Origin: Streptomyces sp. NBC_00820
GTDB lineage: Bacteria; Actinomycetota; Actinomycetes; Streptomycetales; Streptomycetaceae
Assembly: GCF_036347055.1 (NCBI RefSeq)
Contig: NZ_CP108882.1
Coordinates: forward strand, 7,924,001-7,988,000
DNA: 64,000 bases
Direction: 5' to 3'
The position numbers and the translations under genes are program-made. The notes beneath the pieces were generated by a model that was not told where the DNA came from, searched no databases, and saw only the letters and a list, made by a program, of their open reading frames with translations. Positions 45,791-54,068 of the stretch are shown in pieces. Positions within the stretch are counted from its first letter, which is position 1; each line of letters starts with the position of its first letter.

Positions 45791-46010
45791 CATCGGTGCG
45801 GACCAGAAGGTCCACGGTCTGGCCATCGGCTCGAACGGCGGCGGCCTGTCCTACGTCGCGGGCCCTGATGGATCGGTTCATCGGACGAGGACGGCGTCGC
45901 TGGACGAACCGGAGCTCGACAAGGTAGCCAACGACCTGCGACAGTTCCTGGAACTGCTGGAGCAATCCCTGACGCGGGTCCTCGTTGACGGCGAGCCGGG
46001 ATCTCTGTAG
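45791..46010 (+). pseudogene. C-terminal fragment of a SUKH/SMI1-like protein
   Basis: Plus-strand reading VHGLAIGSNGGGLSYVAGPDGSVHRTRTASLDEPELDKVANDLRQFLELLEQSLTRVLVDGEPGSL ends at TAG 46010. The IGSNGG strand and the terminal FLELLE helix recall SMI1/KNR4 (SUKH) proteins, a major immunity superfamily of toxin loci. The N-terminus was lost to the IS110 fragment. Confidence 0.45.
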
Positions 46011-46042
46011 ATCAGCCCGCGAGGCCCATTCTGTAAGCCTAG

Positions 46043-47575
46043 CGGTGGTTTGTTGACGGCGGCTCAGGTCCGCAGTAGGCCGGTAGCAGAGGAACGTTGC
46101 CTCGCCGCCTGGGAGCTCGTGATGACCCGTCGTGTGCCGTGTCCGCCTGCTCCGGGCCCGCTGGAAGCCTACGCCGCACGCTTCGATGACCTCTTCTCCA
46201 CACTGGCACAGCGCCGCGGGTTCCGGGAGTACCTCGCGGGGCTGCTGCTGCCGCGGGACCGCAACAAGACGCTGACCTGCCTGGCAGGCACCGAGCCGGT
46301 GGTCGGTGCCCAGCACCCGGCGGTGCAGCGGCTCCAGTTCTTCCTGTCCGAGTCGACGTGGGACCACGAGCGGGTCAATTCCCGCAGGGTGGAGTTGCTG
46401 CTGGCCGATCCAGCGACCGCGCCGCACCCGGGCGGGGTGCTGGTGATCGACGACTCGGGGGACCGCAAGGACGGGAAGGCGACGGCGTACATCGGCCGGC
46501 AGTGGCTGGGCCGGCTGGGCAAGACCGACAACGGCATCGTCACGGTGACCACCTGTTGGGCCGACGAGAACCTCTACTACCCGCTTCACGCCGTGCCCTA
46601 CAGCCCCGCCCATCACTTCCCCAAGGGCAAGAGCGACCCTGACTTCCGCACGAAGCTGCAGATCGCCGCAGAGCTGGCCCGCACCGCGAAGGCTGCCGGG
46701 GTGGCCTTCCGAGCCGTGGCCGCCGACTGCGCCTACGGCGACCAGGACGGCTTCCGCAGGCAACTCGACGCGGCGGGGCTGCCGTTCGTCATGGCCCTCA
46801 AACCGAGCCACGGCACCTGGGCCTACGGCAAGGACACCTACACCCCCGCCGACGCCGCCCGCGCCCTGACCTGGACGGACCCCGAACATCCCGGCGACTG
46901 GACCCCGGTCGAGCGCACCTTCCGCGACGGGCACACCGAGAACTGGTGGGCCGCCGATGCCCACCTCGGCTGGTGGGGACCCGACGGAAACGTCCGCCTG
47001 GTCGTGACGACCTCAGACCCGACCACGTTGCCCGCACAAGCCACCTGGTACCTGGCCACCGACCTGCCCCGCCCCGGCGGCCCACGCGAGGCCGACAGCC
47101 CCGAACCTGCCGCTGACCTGCACGAAGTCGTCCGGATCTACGGCATCCGGCACTGGATCGAGCAAAGCTACAAGCAGGTCAAGGACGAACTCGGCTGGGC
47201 CGACTTCCAGGTCCGCTCTGACACCGCCATCCGCCGCCACCAGACCCTGGTCACCTGCGCCTTCTCGTTCTGCTGGGACACCTGGTTCGCTCAACTACCG
47301 GACCGGGAACTCGCCCTTGTCCCCGCGGCCCCGCCGGCCGCAACTCCGGCGGGACCGGCTGAGAGGGGGCCAAGGCAGACCCCACCAGCCCCAAACGGCC
47401 AGCTGGCCCAAGGCGATCCGCGCCGTCCGGGCCTGGCTCGACCCCTGGACCACCCTCCAACGCTGCTGGCGAGCCTGGACCAACGCACCCCCGCCACCCG
47501 AACTCCAAGCCCTGATCAACGCCGTCGGCGCAGGCCACCCACTTGATCTCTACACCCCCGTTTAACAAACCACCG
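46043..47575 (+). mobile_element. IS701 family insertion sequence with exact ends
   Basis: CGGTGGTTTGTT at 46043 and its reverse complement AACAAACCACCG ending at 47575 are perfect 12-bp terminal repeats. Each is flanked by CTAG (46039-46042 and 47576-47579), a 4-bp target duplication fitting the YTAR preference known for IS701. The element is 1533 bp. Confidence 0.85.
46122..47568 (+). CDS. IS701 family transposase, C-terminal frameshift
   Basis: The DDE transposase starts at ATG 46122 (MTRRVPCPPAPGPLEAYAARFDDLFSTLAQRRGFREYL); a GTG three bases earlier is also possible. It has VLVIDDSGDRKDGKATAYIGRQW with the first Asp, FRAVAADCAYGD with the second, and the terminal ...GIRHWIEQSYKQVKDELGWADFQVRSD with the Glu. 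Near 47310-47390 the natural C-terminus (SWPKAIRAVRAWLDPWTTLQRCWRAWTNAPPPPELQALINAVGAGHPLDLYTPV) moves into another frame. The tail follows the catalytic core, so activity is uncertain rather than excluded. Confidence 0.8.
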
Positions 47576-47626
47576 CTAGCGGCGGAACGGTGGACGGCCT
47601 GCGGCGGGTCCGGGAGCATGGCCTGC

Positions 47627-48118
47627 ATGCCTACCTGGACCATCAAGCCCGAGCCCGTGATCGGCGTGAATGTCGACGAGGTGATGAGGCAGTACTTCAC
47701 CGAGATGGGCCAGCGGGTGCTGGGACGCTCAGTTACAGAGGCAGAGCTTCAGGCAGTGCTTGCCAAGGACCCGCACCAAGACCTCAGCCCGCCCGACGGC
47801 GCGTTCCTCGTCGCACGCAGTGATGGAGGCGAGTTCCTGGGCTGCGCTGGGCTCAGGCTGCTTGGCGGAACCCCGAAGACCGCAGAGCTCAAGCGGATGT
47901 ACGTGCACCCCGCTGGGCGGGGAGCTGGGTTGGGTCGGGGTCTGCTGCGCGCCGTCGAGGAGGCTGCCGGGAGGCTCGGCGCAACTCGCATCGTGTGTGA
48001 GACCAACAGCCAACTTACTGAGGCACGGGCTTTGTACACGCGGTATGGATACGAGGAGACCCCGCCATACGAAGGCCATGGCAGGGCGGATCACTGGTAC
48101 GCCAAGGTTCTTGGGTAG
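47627..48118 (+). CDS. GNAT family N-acetyltransferase
   Basis: This 163-residue acetyltransferase shows the GNAT core: a beta-strand block GAFLVARSDGGEFLGCAGLRLLGGTPKTAELKRMYVHPAGRGAGLGRGLLRAVEEAAGRLGATRIVCETNSQLTEARALYTRYGYEE. The acetyl-CoA pyrophosphate loop is RGAGLGRG and the final Tyr-containing motif is YTRYGY. The acceptor is unknown. The ATG at 47627 has GGGAG about 10 nt upstream; an ATG at 47618 is in frame. It begins 50 bp after the IS701 element. Confidence 0.85.
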   Translation: MPTWTIKPEPVIGVNVDEVMRQYFTEMGQRVLGRSVTEAELQAVLAKDPHQDLSPPDGAFLVARSDGGEFLGCAGLRLLGGTPKTAELKRMYVHPAGRGAGLGRGLLRAVEEAAGRLGATRIVCETNSQLTEARALYTRYGYEETPPYEGHGRADHWYAKVLG

Positions 48119-48162
48119 CGAGTCTGACTGGTCGACTCCCAACCACTGAGATGATTTTGGGG

Positions 48163-48936
48163 TGGCTGGTGTGACCACGGCGTCACAGCCGTCCTGGATA
48201 GGCCCGTTCACCGGGCTGAGCCCACGCTGCTTCGGCAAACTGGTGACCGCCCTGCACCGCGAGGGAGCGGACACGGTCCGTCGGGGCCGACCGACCGTGG
48301 AGCCTGCCCCTGGAGGACCGTGTCCTGCTCGTTGCCGCGTACTGGCGCACCAACTTGACGCTACGCCAGCTCGCGCCGCTGTTTGGAATCTCGAAGTCTG
48401 TGGCCGATCGCATCATCAACCGCATCGCACCGCTGCTTGCACTGTGGCAGCGCCGACGGTTCGGCAAGGACACCGTACTCATCGTGGATGGCACCGTGGT
48501 GCCCACACTGGACCACCAGGTGGCCGAGCAGTCGAAGAACTATCGCTACTCGACCAACCATCAGGTCGTCATCGACGCCGACCCCCGGCTTGTCGTCGCG
48601 ATCGGTCGGCCGCTGCCGGGCAACCGCAACGACTGCAAGGCATGGGAACTATCCGGAGCCAAAGCCGCCGTCGGCAAGACCGTCGTGATCGCAGACGGTG
48701 GCTACCGCGGCACTGGCCTGGTGATCCCGCACTGCCGTGAACGCTGCCAGGAAACACTTCCGGCATGGAAGGAAGAGCGCAACCGCTCACGCCGAAAGGT
48801 CCGCGCCCGCGTCGAGCACACCTTCGCGCGCATGAAGAGCTGGAAGATCCTCCGCGCCTGCCGCTTGAAGGGCGACGGCGTGCATCACGCGATGCTCGGC
48901 ATCGCCCGCCTCCACAACCTCGTGCTCGCCGGATAG
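48163..48936 (+). pseudogene. IS5-type transposase disrupted by a 4-nt duplication
   Basis: The N-terminal part (GPFTGLSPRCFGKLVTALHREGADTVRRGRP) is in one frame. The rest (LTLRQLAPLFGISKSVADRIINRI...DTVLIVDGTVVPTLDHQVAEQSKNYRYSTNHQVVIDADPRLVVAIGRPLPGNRNDCKAW...IADGGYRGTGLVIPH...RARVEHTFARMKSWKILRACR) is in another. The break lies at CGACCGACCG (about 48286-48295); removing one CGAC restores WSLPLEDRVLLVAAYWRTN. All catalytic residues are present, so the inactivation looks recent. Confidence 0.8.
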
Positions 48937-49035
48937 ACCGGCCCACGGTGGGCATCCTCGCTGCTGACCCCGTCGAGCCAGTTGATCATTACGGGACAGT
49001 CTTTAGGCCGATCGGCACGATGAACATCTCAGTGA

Positions 49036-49121
49036 CAAGGTGAGCACCAACTCGGCAATCCGGGGCCGAGTTGTTTGCTCGTCATGCTCAGTTTGAACGG
49101 CAACTCCCCGTGCTCACCTTG
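49036..49121. repeat. Nested hairpins between IS5 relic and DUF4246 gene
   Basis: An outer perfect 12-bp inverted repeat (CAAGGTGAGCAC at 49036, GTGCTCACCTTG at 49110-49121) encloses a 9-bp hairpin (CAACTCGGC / GCCGAGTTG, 49048-49073) followed by TTTG. The inner hairpin can act as a terminator. The rest of 48937-49223 shows nothing else. Confidence 0.6.
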
Positions 49122-49223
49122 AGCGGCACTGAACAGCATGGAGTGGCTGTGCGGTACGGGGGTGTGTCAGTCCCCTGAAGTAGCCTTCCCGCCACCACGT
49201 ACCACCTGGAAGGACCTGGAGAG

Positions 49224-50717
49224 TTGACTGACCTGGCCGCGTTCCCGCTGCCCTTCCCCGCGTCCCACTCGATGTTGATGGCGCCGCCCAGAACCCGGCG
49301 GGAACTGGAGATGATCGAGTGCAGCGCCCACATACGGTCGAAGCCGGACTGGTTCACCAAGATGAAGGACTCCGAAATCGTCGCCAGGTGGAAGCAGGAG
49401 GCGGCCGACCAGGGCATGACCGAGGCGCAGATTCGTTATGTGCTCGCCGAACTCGCGCACTACGCCGAGCTGCGGGATAGGCGTACGGGCATCGAGGTGT
49501 CCGCCGTCGACGGCGTGTGGCAGTCGGACGCCCTGGTCGACGACGAGCTCAGGTCCCGGCTGCGTGAGGCGGTCCGGGTTCTGGAAGAGGTACCCGAAGC
49601 GGAGCAGGACTGGCATCCGGGATCCGACGGCCAGGTACTGGACCTGGTTCACCCCTCGCTGTTCTGCAACGTACGTGAGGTGAGCGGCGGACCCGAGAGG
49701 GCATGGAAAAGCCCGGCGAAGAACGACTGGACGAAGTACCAATTCTCGGAGAAGTTCCAGTGGCTGCCTACGGACGTCAAGGTCGGCGACGACGGCGACG
49801 TTTCCTTCCTCTCGTACGTCAACAACGTCCACCCCGTGGAGCACCGCGAACTCGCCTCCGTACTACCGGAGTTGTTCGGCCGTATGCTCCCGCTCCTCGA
49901 GAACGTACTCACCGACCTGCGCCACCCGCGGCCGCTGCGGATCGAGGCGGATCCGTACTCCTGGTACGGCGACAGTGAGCCGGTCGCCCCCGAAAGCGAC
50001 GACGCAGACGCGTACACCGCATATGAGGTAGCCATGGACGACTGGTGGGCCAACCGCCGCCCGGTCGTCCCGGACGCCCCGGATTTCAGGGCTCCCACGG
50101 CACCCGACGACACCGCCCGGGTTGACCTGCACGGTCGGCGCCTCCAGGTCATAGCCAAGCTCGCCACCATTCAACTCACCCCGGACAAGCCGGAGTACGC
50201 CGGCGGCTCCTGGCACGTCGAGGGGATGATGAACGAGCGGATCGCCTCGACCGCCATCTACTACTGGGACAGCGAGAACATCACCCAGAGCCGGCTGAGC
50301 TTCCGGTCCGCGGTCGACGACCCGGACTACGAGCAGAACGACGACACCGGCGTGAGTGACGTCTACGGCCTGGACAACGAGGACCCGCTGAACCAGGTCC
50401 TCGGTTCGACATTGACACCGGCGGGCCGCTGCCTGGCGTTCCCGAACATCCTGCAGCACCGCGTCGGCTCGTTCCGCCTCGCCGACCCCACCCGGCCGGG
50501 ACACCGCAAAATCCTTGCGTTCTTCCTGGTCGACCCGTCGAACCACATCGTCTCGACCTGCGACATACCGCCGCAGCAGCCATGGTCCGACACCTCGACC
50601 ATGACACTGGAGCAGGCCAAGGCATACCGCGAACAGCTCATGCATGAACGGAAGTTCTTCGTCGACGAACACAACGAGCAGCTCTATGAGCGAGAGTTCT
50701 CCCTCTGCGAGCACTGA
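49224..50717 (+). CDS. DUF4246 family protein (2-oxoglutarate oxygenase-like)
   Basis: This 497-residue cytoplasmic protein starts at TTG 49224 (MTDLAAFPLPFPASHSMLM; AAGGA lies 9 nt upstream, and the FPLPF opening looks conserved). The body (WFTKMKDSEIVARWKQEA...; VHPSLFCNVREVSG; VNNVHPVEHRELASVL) fits DUF4246, commoner in fungi than in bacteria. A double-stranded beta-helix metal site is suggested by GGSWHVEGMMNERI (His331, Glu333) and LQHRVGSF (His412). No enzymatic role is known to me. It is single, with no operon partner. Confidence 0.75.
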   Translation: MTDLAAFPLPFPASHSMLMAPPRTRRELEMIECSAHIRSKPDWFTKMKDSEIVARWKQEAADQGMTEAQIRYVLAELAHYAELRDRRTGIEVSAVDGVWQSDALVDDELRSRLREAVRVLEEVPEAEQDWHPGSDGQVLDLVHPSLFCNVREVSGGPERAWKSPAKNDWTKYQFSEKFQWLPTDVKVGDDGDVSFLSYVNNVHPVEHRELASVLPELFGRMLPLLENVLTDLRHPRPLRIEADPYSWYGDSEPVAPESDDADAYTAYEVAMDDWWANRRPVVPDAPDFRAPTAPDDTARVDLHGRRLQVIAKLATIQLTPDKPEYAGGSWHVEGMMNERIASTAIYYWDSENITQSRLSFRSAVDDPDYEQNDDTGVSDVYGLDNEDPLNQVLGSTLTPAGRCLAFPNILQHRVGSFRLADPTRPGHRKILAFFLVDPSNHIVSTCDIPPQQPWSDTSTMTLEQAKAYREQLMHERKFFVDEHNEQLYEREFSLCEH

Positions 50718-51089
50718 GCCACGCCACACCGCTCACACCGCACGCCTCACTCGGCCTGGAACCGGCGCCGGACACCGTACGTGCGCACCACCTGAGCGTC
50801 GCGCATGCTGGCCGTCGATCCATACGGCCAGCCCCTGCGGCTGTCCGGTGCGAGCTTGATCGTGTTCGGCCCGCTGGCCCCCGTGTCAGCGGGCCGACGT
50901 GTGCCAGTTCTGACCGTGGAGCCGTGTGAGGTCACGACCACTCGATGGCCGGCGGCTCGACCGCCTCTACTCCGCTTCTGCGGCCTGCGCATGGCGGCAA
51001 AGGAGGGCCTGGAGTCGGCGGCGCAACGCGGAGTGCGGGAGGGCCTCGAGTGTCAAGCCGCCAGAGGTTCCGGGGACCCCATGCCCGAG
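50718..51089. other. Unassigned interval before IS relic
   Basis: About 370 nt. Open frames occur on both strands but none has a motif or a good ribosome site. The right edge is the truncation point of the transposase fragment. Confidence 0.4.
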
Positions 51090-51459
51090 CGTGCTGACCG
51101 ATCCCGAGGGCAAACTGCTGCGGATCTCAACCACGTTGCCCGGCCGCACCCACGACCTCACCGCAGCCCGCACCCGCCACATCATCCGGATCTGCGAACG
51201 CCAGGGCGTGCCAGTCCTCGCCGACCGCGCCTACACCGGAGCCGGCCCCTGGGTGCCCACCCCGCTCAAACGCCCACCCCTCGGGGAACTCACCCCCACC
51301 CAGCTGACAGTCAACCGAGCCCTGTCGGCAGCCCGGGCGCCCGTCGAACGAAGCATCGTGAGACTGAAGTCCTGGCGGATCTTCCGCCGGGCCCGCTGCA
51401 GCCCGAACCGCCTCACATCAATCGCCGCCGCCACCCTCACCCTGGAGCGTCAGCGCTGA
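51090..51459 (+). pseudogene. C-terminal fragment of an IS5-type transposase
   Basis: [54 protein letters not shown]...[41 protein letters not shown] is nearly identical to the C-terminal half of the intact transposase at 62732-63481, minus strand. Even the trailing AGCGCTGAAAATG end sequence is shared. The N-terminal half is missing. Confidence 0.85.
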
Positions 51460-51676
51460 AAATGCTCAGTCACTACAAATAACGGGGCCACAGCCCACAG
51501 CCCCTGGAAACTGCCCAGCAATCAGCGCAAGCACCGTTGCAGTATGAGGTCGTGTCCGCGATGTCAGGGGAGCCAGATACGTCCAACCGTCCTGTCCCCG
51601 AACTTGTGACACCTCTGTGGCCGGAATTATGGCCTCCGTCACATGCGCAGGGTTCACACCCTGATCAGATGACCGG

Positions 51677-52603
51677 ATGCGCAGACCTGCCCCCTTCCTG
51701 TCGGCTCTCGCCGCGACCGCTCTGCTGCTCACGGCCTGCGGGACGGAGCGCGTCGGCGCTGGGAGTGCCGGCGCCGGCACGGCCGAGCCATCGTCCCGTA
51801 CGCAGGTCGACGATCCGGGTAAGGACGGGGTACGGATCACCTCGCTGACCCTCCCGTCGGCTTCCCCCTCGCCCACCCGCAGCCACTCCGTCTCCGCCGA
51901 CAGCCTCGCCACGGACTCGGGGATCATTGCCGACTACGAGGTCACCAACGAGGGCGCCGAGTCCCTGACCTACTCGGTCGTCTTCACCTTCATGAGCGAT
52001 GACGGCGGGGCCGTGACCAACCAAACTGTGACCGTGCGCGACGTCGGCCCCGGGAAGACCGTACGGGGCACGGTCCGGGCCGGGGAACTGCCGCCCGCCG
52101 CGCCGCGGGTGACGCAGGCCAAGGTGCTTGAAGTGGCCAAGGTCCCCGCGAGCGAGGCGCCGGCCGAACCAGGCACGTGCCCCGGCCCCGGGATCCGAGT
52201 CAGCGTCGACAAGGGCGACGCGGCCATGGGACTGCGCGTCGTGGGCCTGCATCTCGACAACTGCGGCACGCGTGACTACACCGTCGAGGGCTACCCGCTG
52301 CTGGAGCTCCTGGACGACGGCCTCAAGCCCGTCGACGGCGTCGAGATCCTCGATGGCAGCCGCGAGATCACCACCGGCGCCGGGCCCGACGAGCAGCCTC
52401 GTCCCGTCACACTCAGGCCCGGCGAGTCGGCGACCGCCAGCCTGGTTTGGCGCAACACCACCGAGTTCGGCACGCCGGTGAACGTGCCCTATGTGCGGGT
52501 CCGGGCGAAGGCCGGTGCCGACCCGGTGACGGTGACTCCGAACCTCGACCTCGGAACCACGGGAAAGCTCGGGGTCAAACCGTGGGAGAAGGCGGAGCGC
52601 TGA
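51677..52603 (+). CDS. DUF4232 domain lipoprotein
   Basis: This 308-residue protein is exported and lipid-anchored: the signal peptide ends in a lipobox (TALLLTAC). A Ser/Pro-rich linker leads to two beta-sandwich parts. The C-terminal one (GTCPGPGIRVSVDKGDAAMGLRVVGLHLDNCGTRDYTVEGYPLLELLDD...VTLRPGESATASLVWRN) is DUF4232, with its two Cys residues. Function unknown; such lipoproteins are abundant in Streptomyces. It stands alone. Confidence 0.87.
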   Translation: MRRPAPFLSALAATALLLTACGTERVGAGSAGAGTAEPSSRTQVDDPGKDGVRITSLTLPSASPSPTRSHSVSADSLATDSGIIADYEVTNEGAESLTYSVVFTFMSDDGGAVTNQTVTVRDVGPGKTVRGTVRAGELPPAAPRVTQAKVLEVAKVPASEAPAEPGTCPGPGIRVSVDKGDAAMGLRVVGLHLDNCGTRDYTVEGYPLLELLDDGLKPVDGVEILDGSREITTGAGPDEQPRPVTLRPGESATASLVWRNTTEFGTPVNVPYVRVRAKAGADPVTVTPNLDLGTTGKLGVKPWEKAER

Positions 52604-52767
52604 GCAGCGTGGCGCGGGCGTAACCGGGGTTCTCCCGACGGCCGTTGGGAACTGTGTGAAGAGAACCGAAGAGTACGCCGAGGACACCTGCCCGCCTATC
52701 CACCAGTGCCGTCTGCCGCGGGAACACCGCGAGTCCCGGCCGGCCGGGCCGGCGGCGGGCGAAGAAC

Positions 52768-53802
52768 TCAGCCATGGGCGGCCGCCTCCGACCGTAGCCG
52801 GGACAGGAGGCCGAGGGCCCGGCCGTCCCGGATCACCTCGCGGGCCGCGTCCAGCGCGGCCTCCCAGTCGCCGGTGACCCGGCCGGCCACCGCCAGCGCG
52901 GCGGCGTTCAGGGCCAGGCTCTCCTCCGCCACCGGGGCGCCCCGCCCGGACAGCACCTCGCGGAAGTACGCCACGGGGTCGCCGTCCCGCGGCCGCAGTT
53001 CGTCCGGCGAGCCCGGACGCAGCCCGAGCCGGGCCGGATCGAGCACGAACTCGTCCTCCAGCGAGCCCTGGCAGACGTACACCCGGTTCGGCAGGAAGCT
53101 CAGGAGTTCGTCGGCACCCGCCTCGTTGGCGCACAGCCACACCGAGCGGACGCCGCCCCGCGCCAGGTGCCCGGCGGCATGCCGCAGCCCGGTGACCAGC
53201 CGCCGGTCCGCGACACCGGTGAGCTGTGCCCGGGCCGGCAGCCGGGCCAGGAAGGGGCCGAGCGCGTTGACGAAACCGGCGAGCTGCCTGATGTCCAGCG
53301 GAAGCACACTGCGGGGCAGCAGGCCGAGTTCGGGCGGGTATACGAAGGCGCCGGCGAAGGCGATACCGTGCCGCTCCAGGGACGCGTGAGTCTCCTCGTA
53401 CGACGCGGTCAGCGGAATCCCGAGCCGCTCCAGCAGGTCGACCGAGCCGAGGCTGCCGGTGTAGGCGCGCGAGCCGGTCTTCACGACCTGGACGCCCGTC
53501 GCGGCTGCGACCAGCGCGGCGGCCGTCGAGATGTTGAAGGTGCGCAAACCCCCGCCGGTCCCGACGATGTTGACCGCGGCGCCGACCTCGTCGGGCACGC
53601 CGGCCGGCCGGTTCCCGACCAGCGAGTCCAGGAGGCCGGTCAGGGTGGTGCGGTCGGGCATCCGGGTGGCCAGCGAGGCGAGCAGGGCCACCGACTCGCC
53701 CCGCCGCAGCCCGCCCTCGTGCAGCCGGTCCCAGAACGACCGCCAGACCGGCGCTTCGACGGGCCGCTCCCGCCGGAGCAGCGTGGTGACGGCTTCGTGC
53801 AC
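52768..53802 (-). CDS. Divergent anthranilate phosphoribosyltransferase homologue
   Basis: This 344-residue protein has the TrpD fold. The PRPP-binding segment GTGGG (81-85) with FNIST (89-93) and the metal-binding Asp231-Glu232 (AGADEL) are kept. The substrate-side KHGNRA motif of TrpD reads KTGSRA (108-113) and following positions also differ. It probably transfers a phosphoribosyl group, but not to anthranilate in primary metabolism. No other trp gene is near. It follows a carrier-protein gene and an AMP ligase on the same strand, so it belongs to a small biosynthetic operon. The start is GTG. Confidence 0.8.
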   Translation of the reverse strand: MHEAVTTLLRRERPVEAPVWRSFWDRLHEGGLRRGESVALLASLATRMPDRTTLTGLLDSLVGNRPAGVPDEVGAAVNIVGTGGGLRTFNISTAAALVAAATGVQVVKTGSRAYTGSLGSVDLLERLGIPLTASYEETHASLERHGIAFAGAFVYPPELGLLPRSVLPLDIRQLAGFVNALGPFLARLPARAQLTGVADRRLVTGLRHAAGHLARGGVRSVWLCANEAGADELLSFLPNRVYVCQGSLEDEFVLDPARLGLRPGSPDELRPRDGDPVAYFREVLSGRGAPVAEESLALNAAALAVAGRVTGDWEAALDAAREVIRDGRALGLLSRLRSEAAAHG

Positions 53803-53804
53803 GG

Positions 53805-54067
53805 CTACGCGCTCTTCTCCGCCGGGGCGACGCGTGCGTGATGAACGCGTCGATGGCCGCCACCGTGTGGAAGGACTCCGGCCGCAGCTCGACCGTGTCG
53901 GGGTCGATCCCGTACCGGTCCTCGATCCAGGCGATCACCTTCAGCAGCCCCAGACTGTCGATCACCCCGTTCGTCAGCAGGTCGTAGTCGGCGTCCAGTT
54001 CCGCCGCAGACACGTCCGGCAGGAACTCCTCGACCACGAACTCCTTGATGGCCTGGGCGTAGGGCAT
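53805..54067 (-). CDS. Acyl/peptidyl carrier protein, 3' end frameshifted
   Basis: This protein of about 85 residues (MPYAQAIKEFVVEEFLPDVSAAELDADYDLLTNGVIDSLGLLKVIAWIEDRYGIDPD) has the phosphopantetheine attachment Ser38 in GVIDSLGL. It should hold a substrate as a thioester for its neighbours. The ATG lies 1 nt after the AMP-ligase stop. As written the frame has no stop near residue 85. One extra base near ATCACGCACGCG would make it end at TAG 53805, 2 nt before the TrpD-like GTG, the expected coupling. The end given assumes that repair. Confidence 0.7.
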
Positions 54068-54068
54068 G

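Noticed and set aside
51665..54067. 800-residue frame beginning with the carrier protein as one giant protein
   Set aside because: Only the first 85 residues look like protein; the remainder is the out-of-frame shadow of the TrpD-like and DUF4232 genes.
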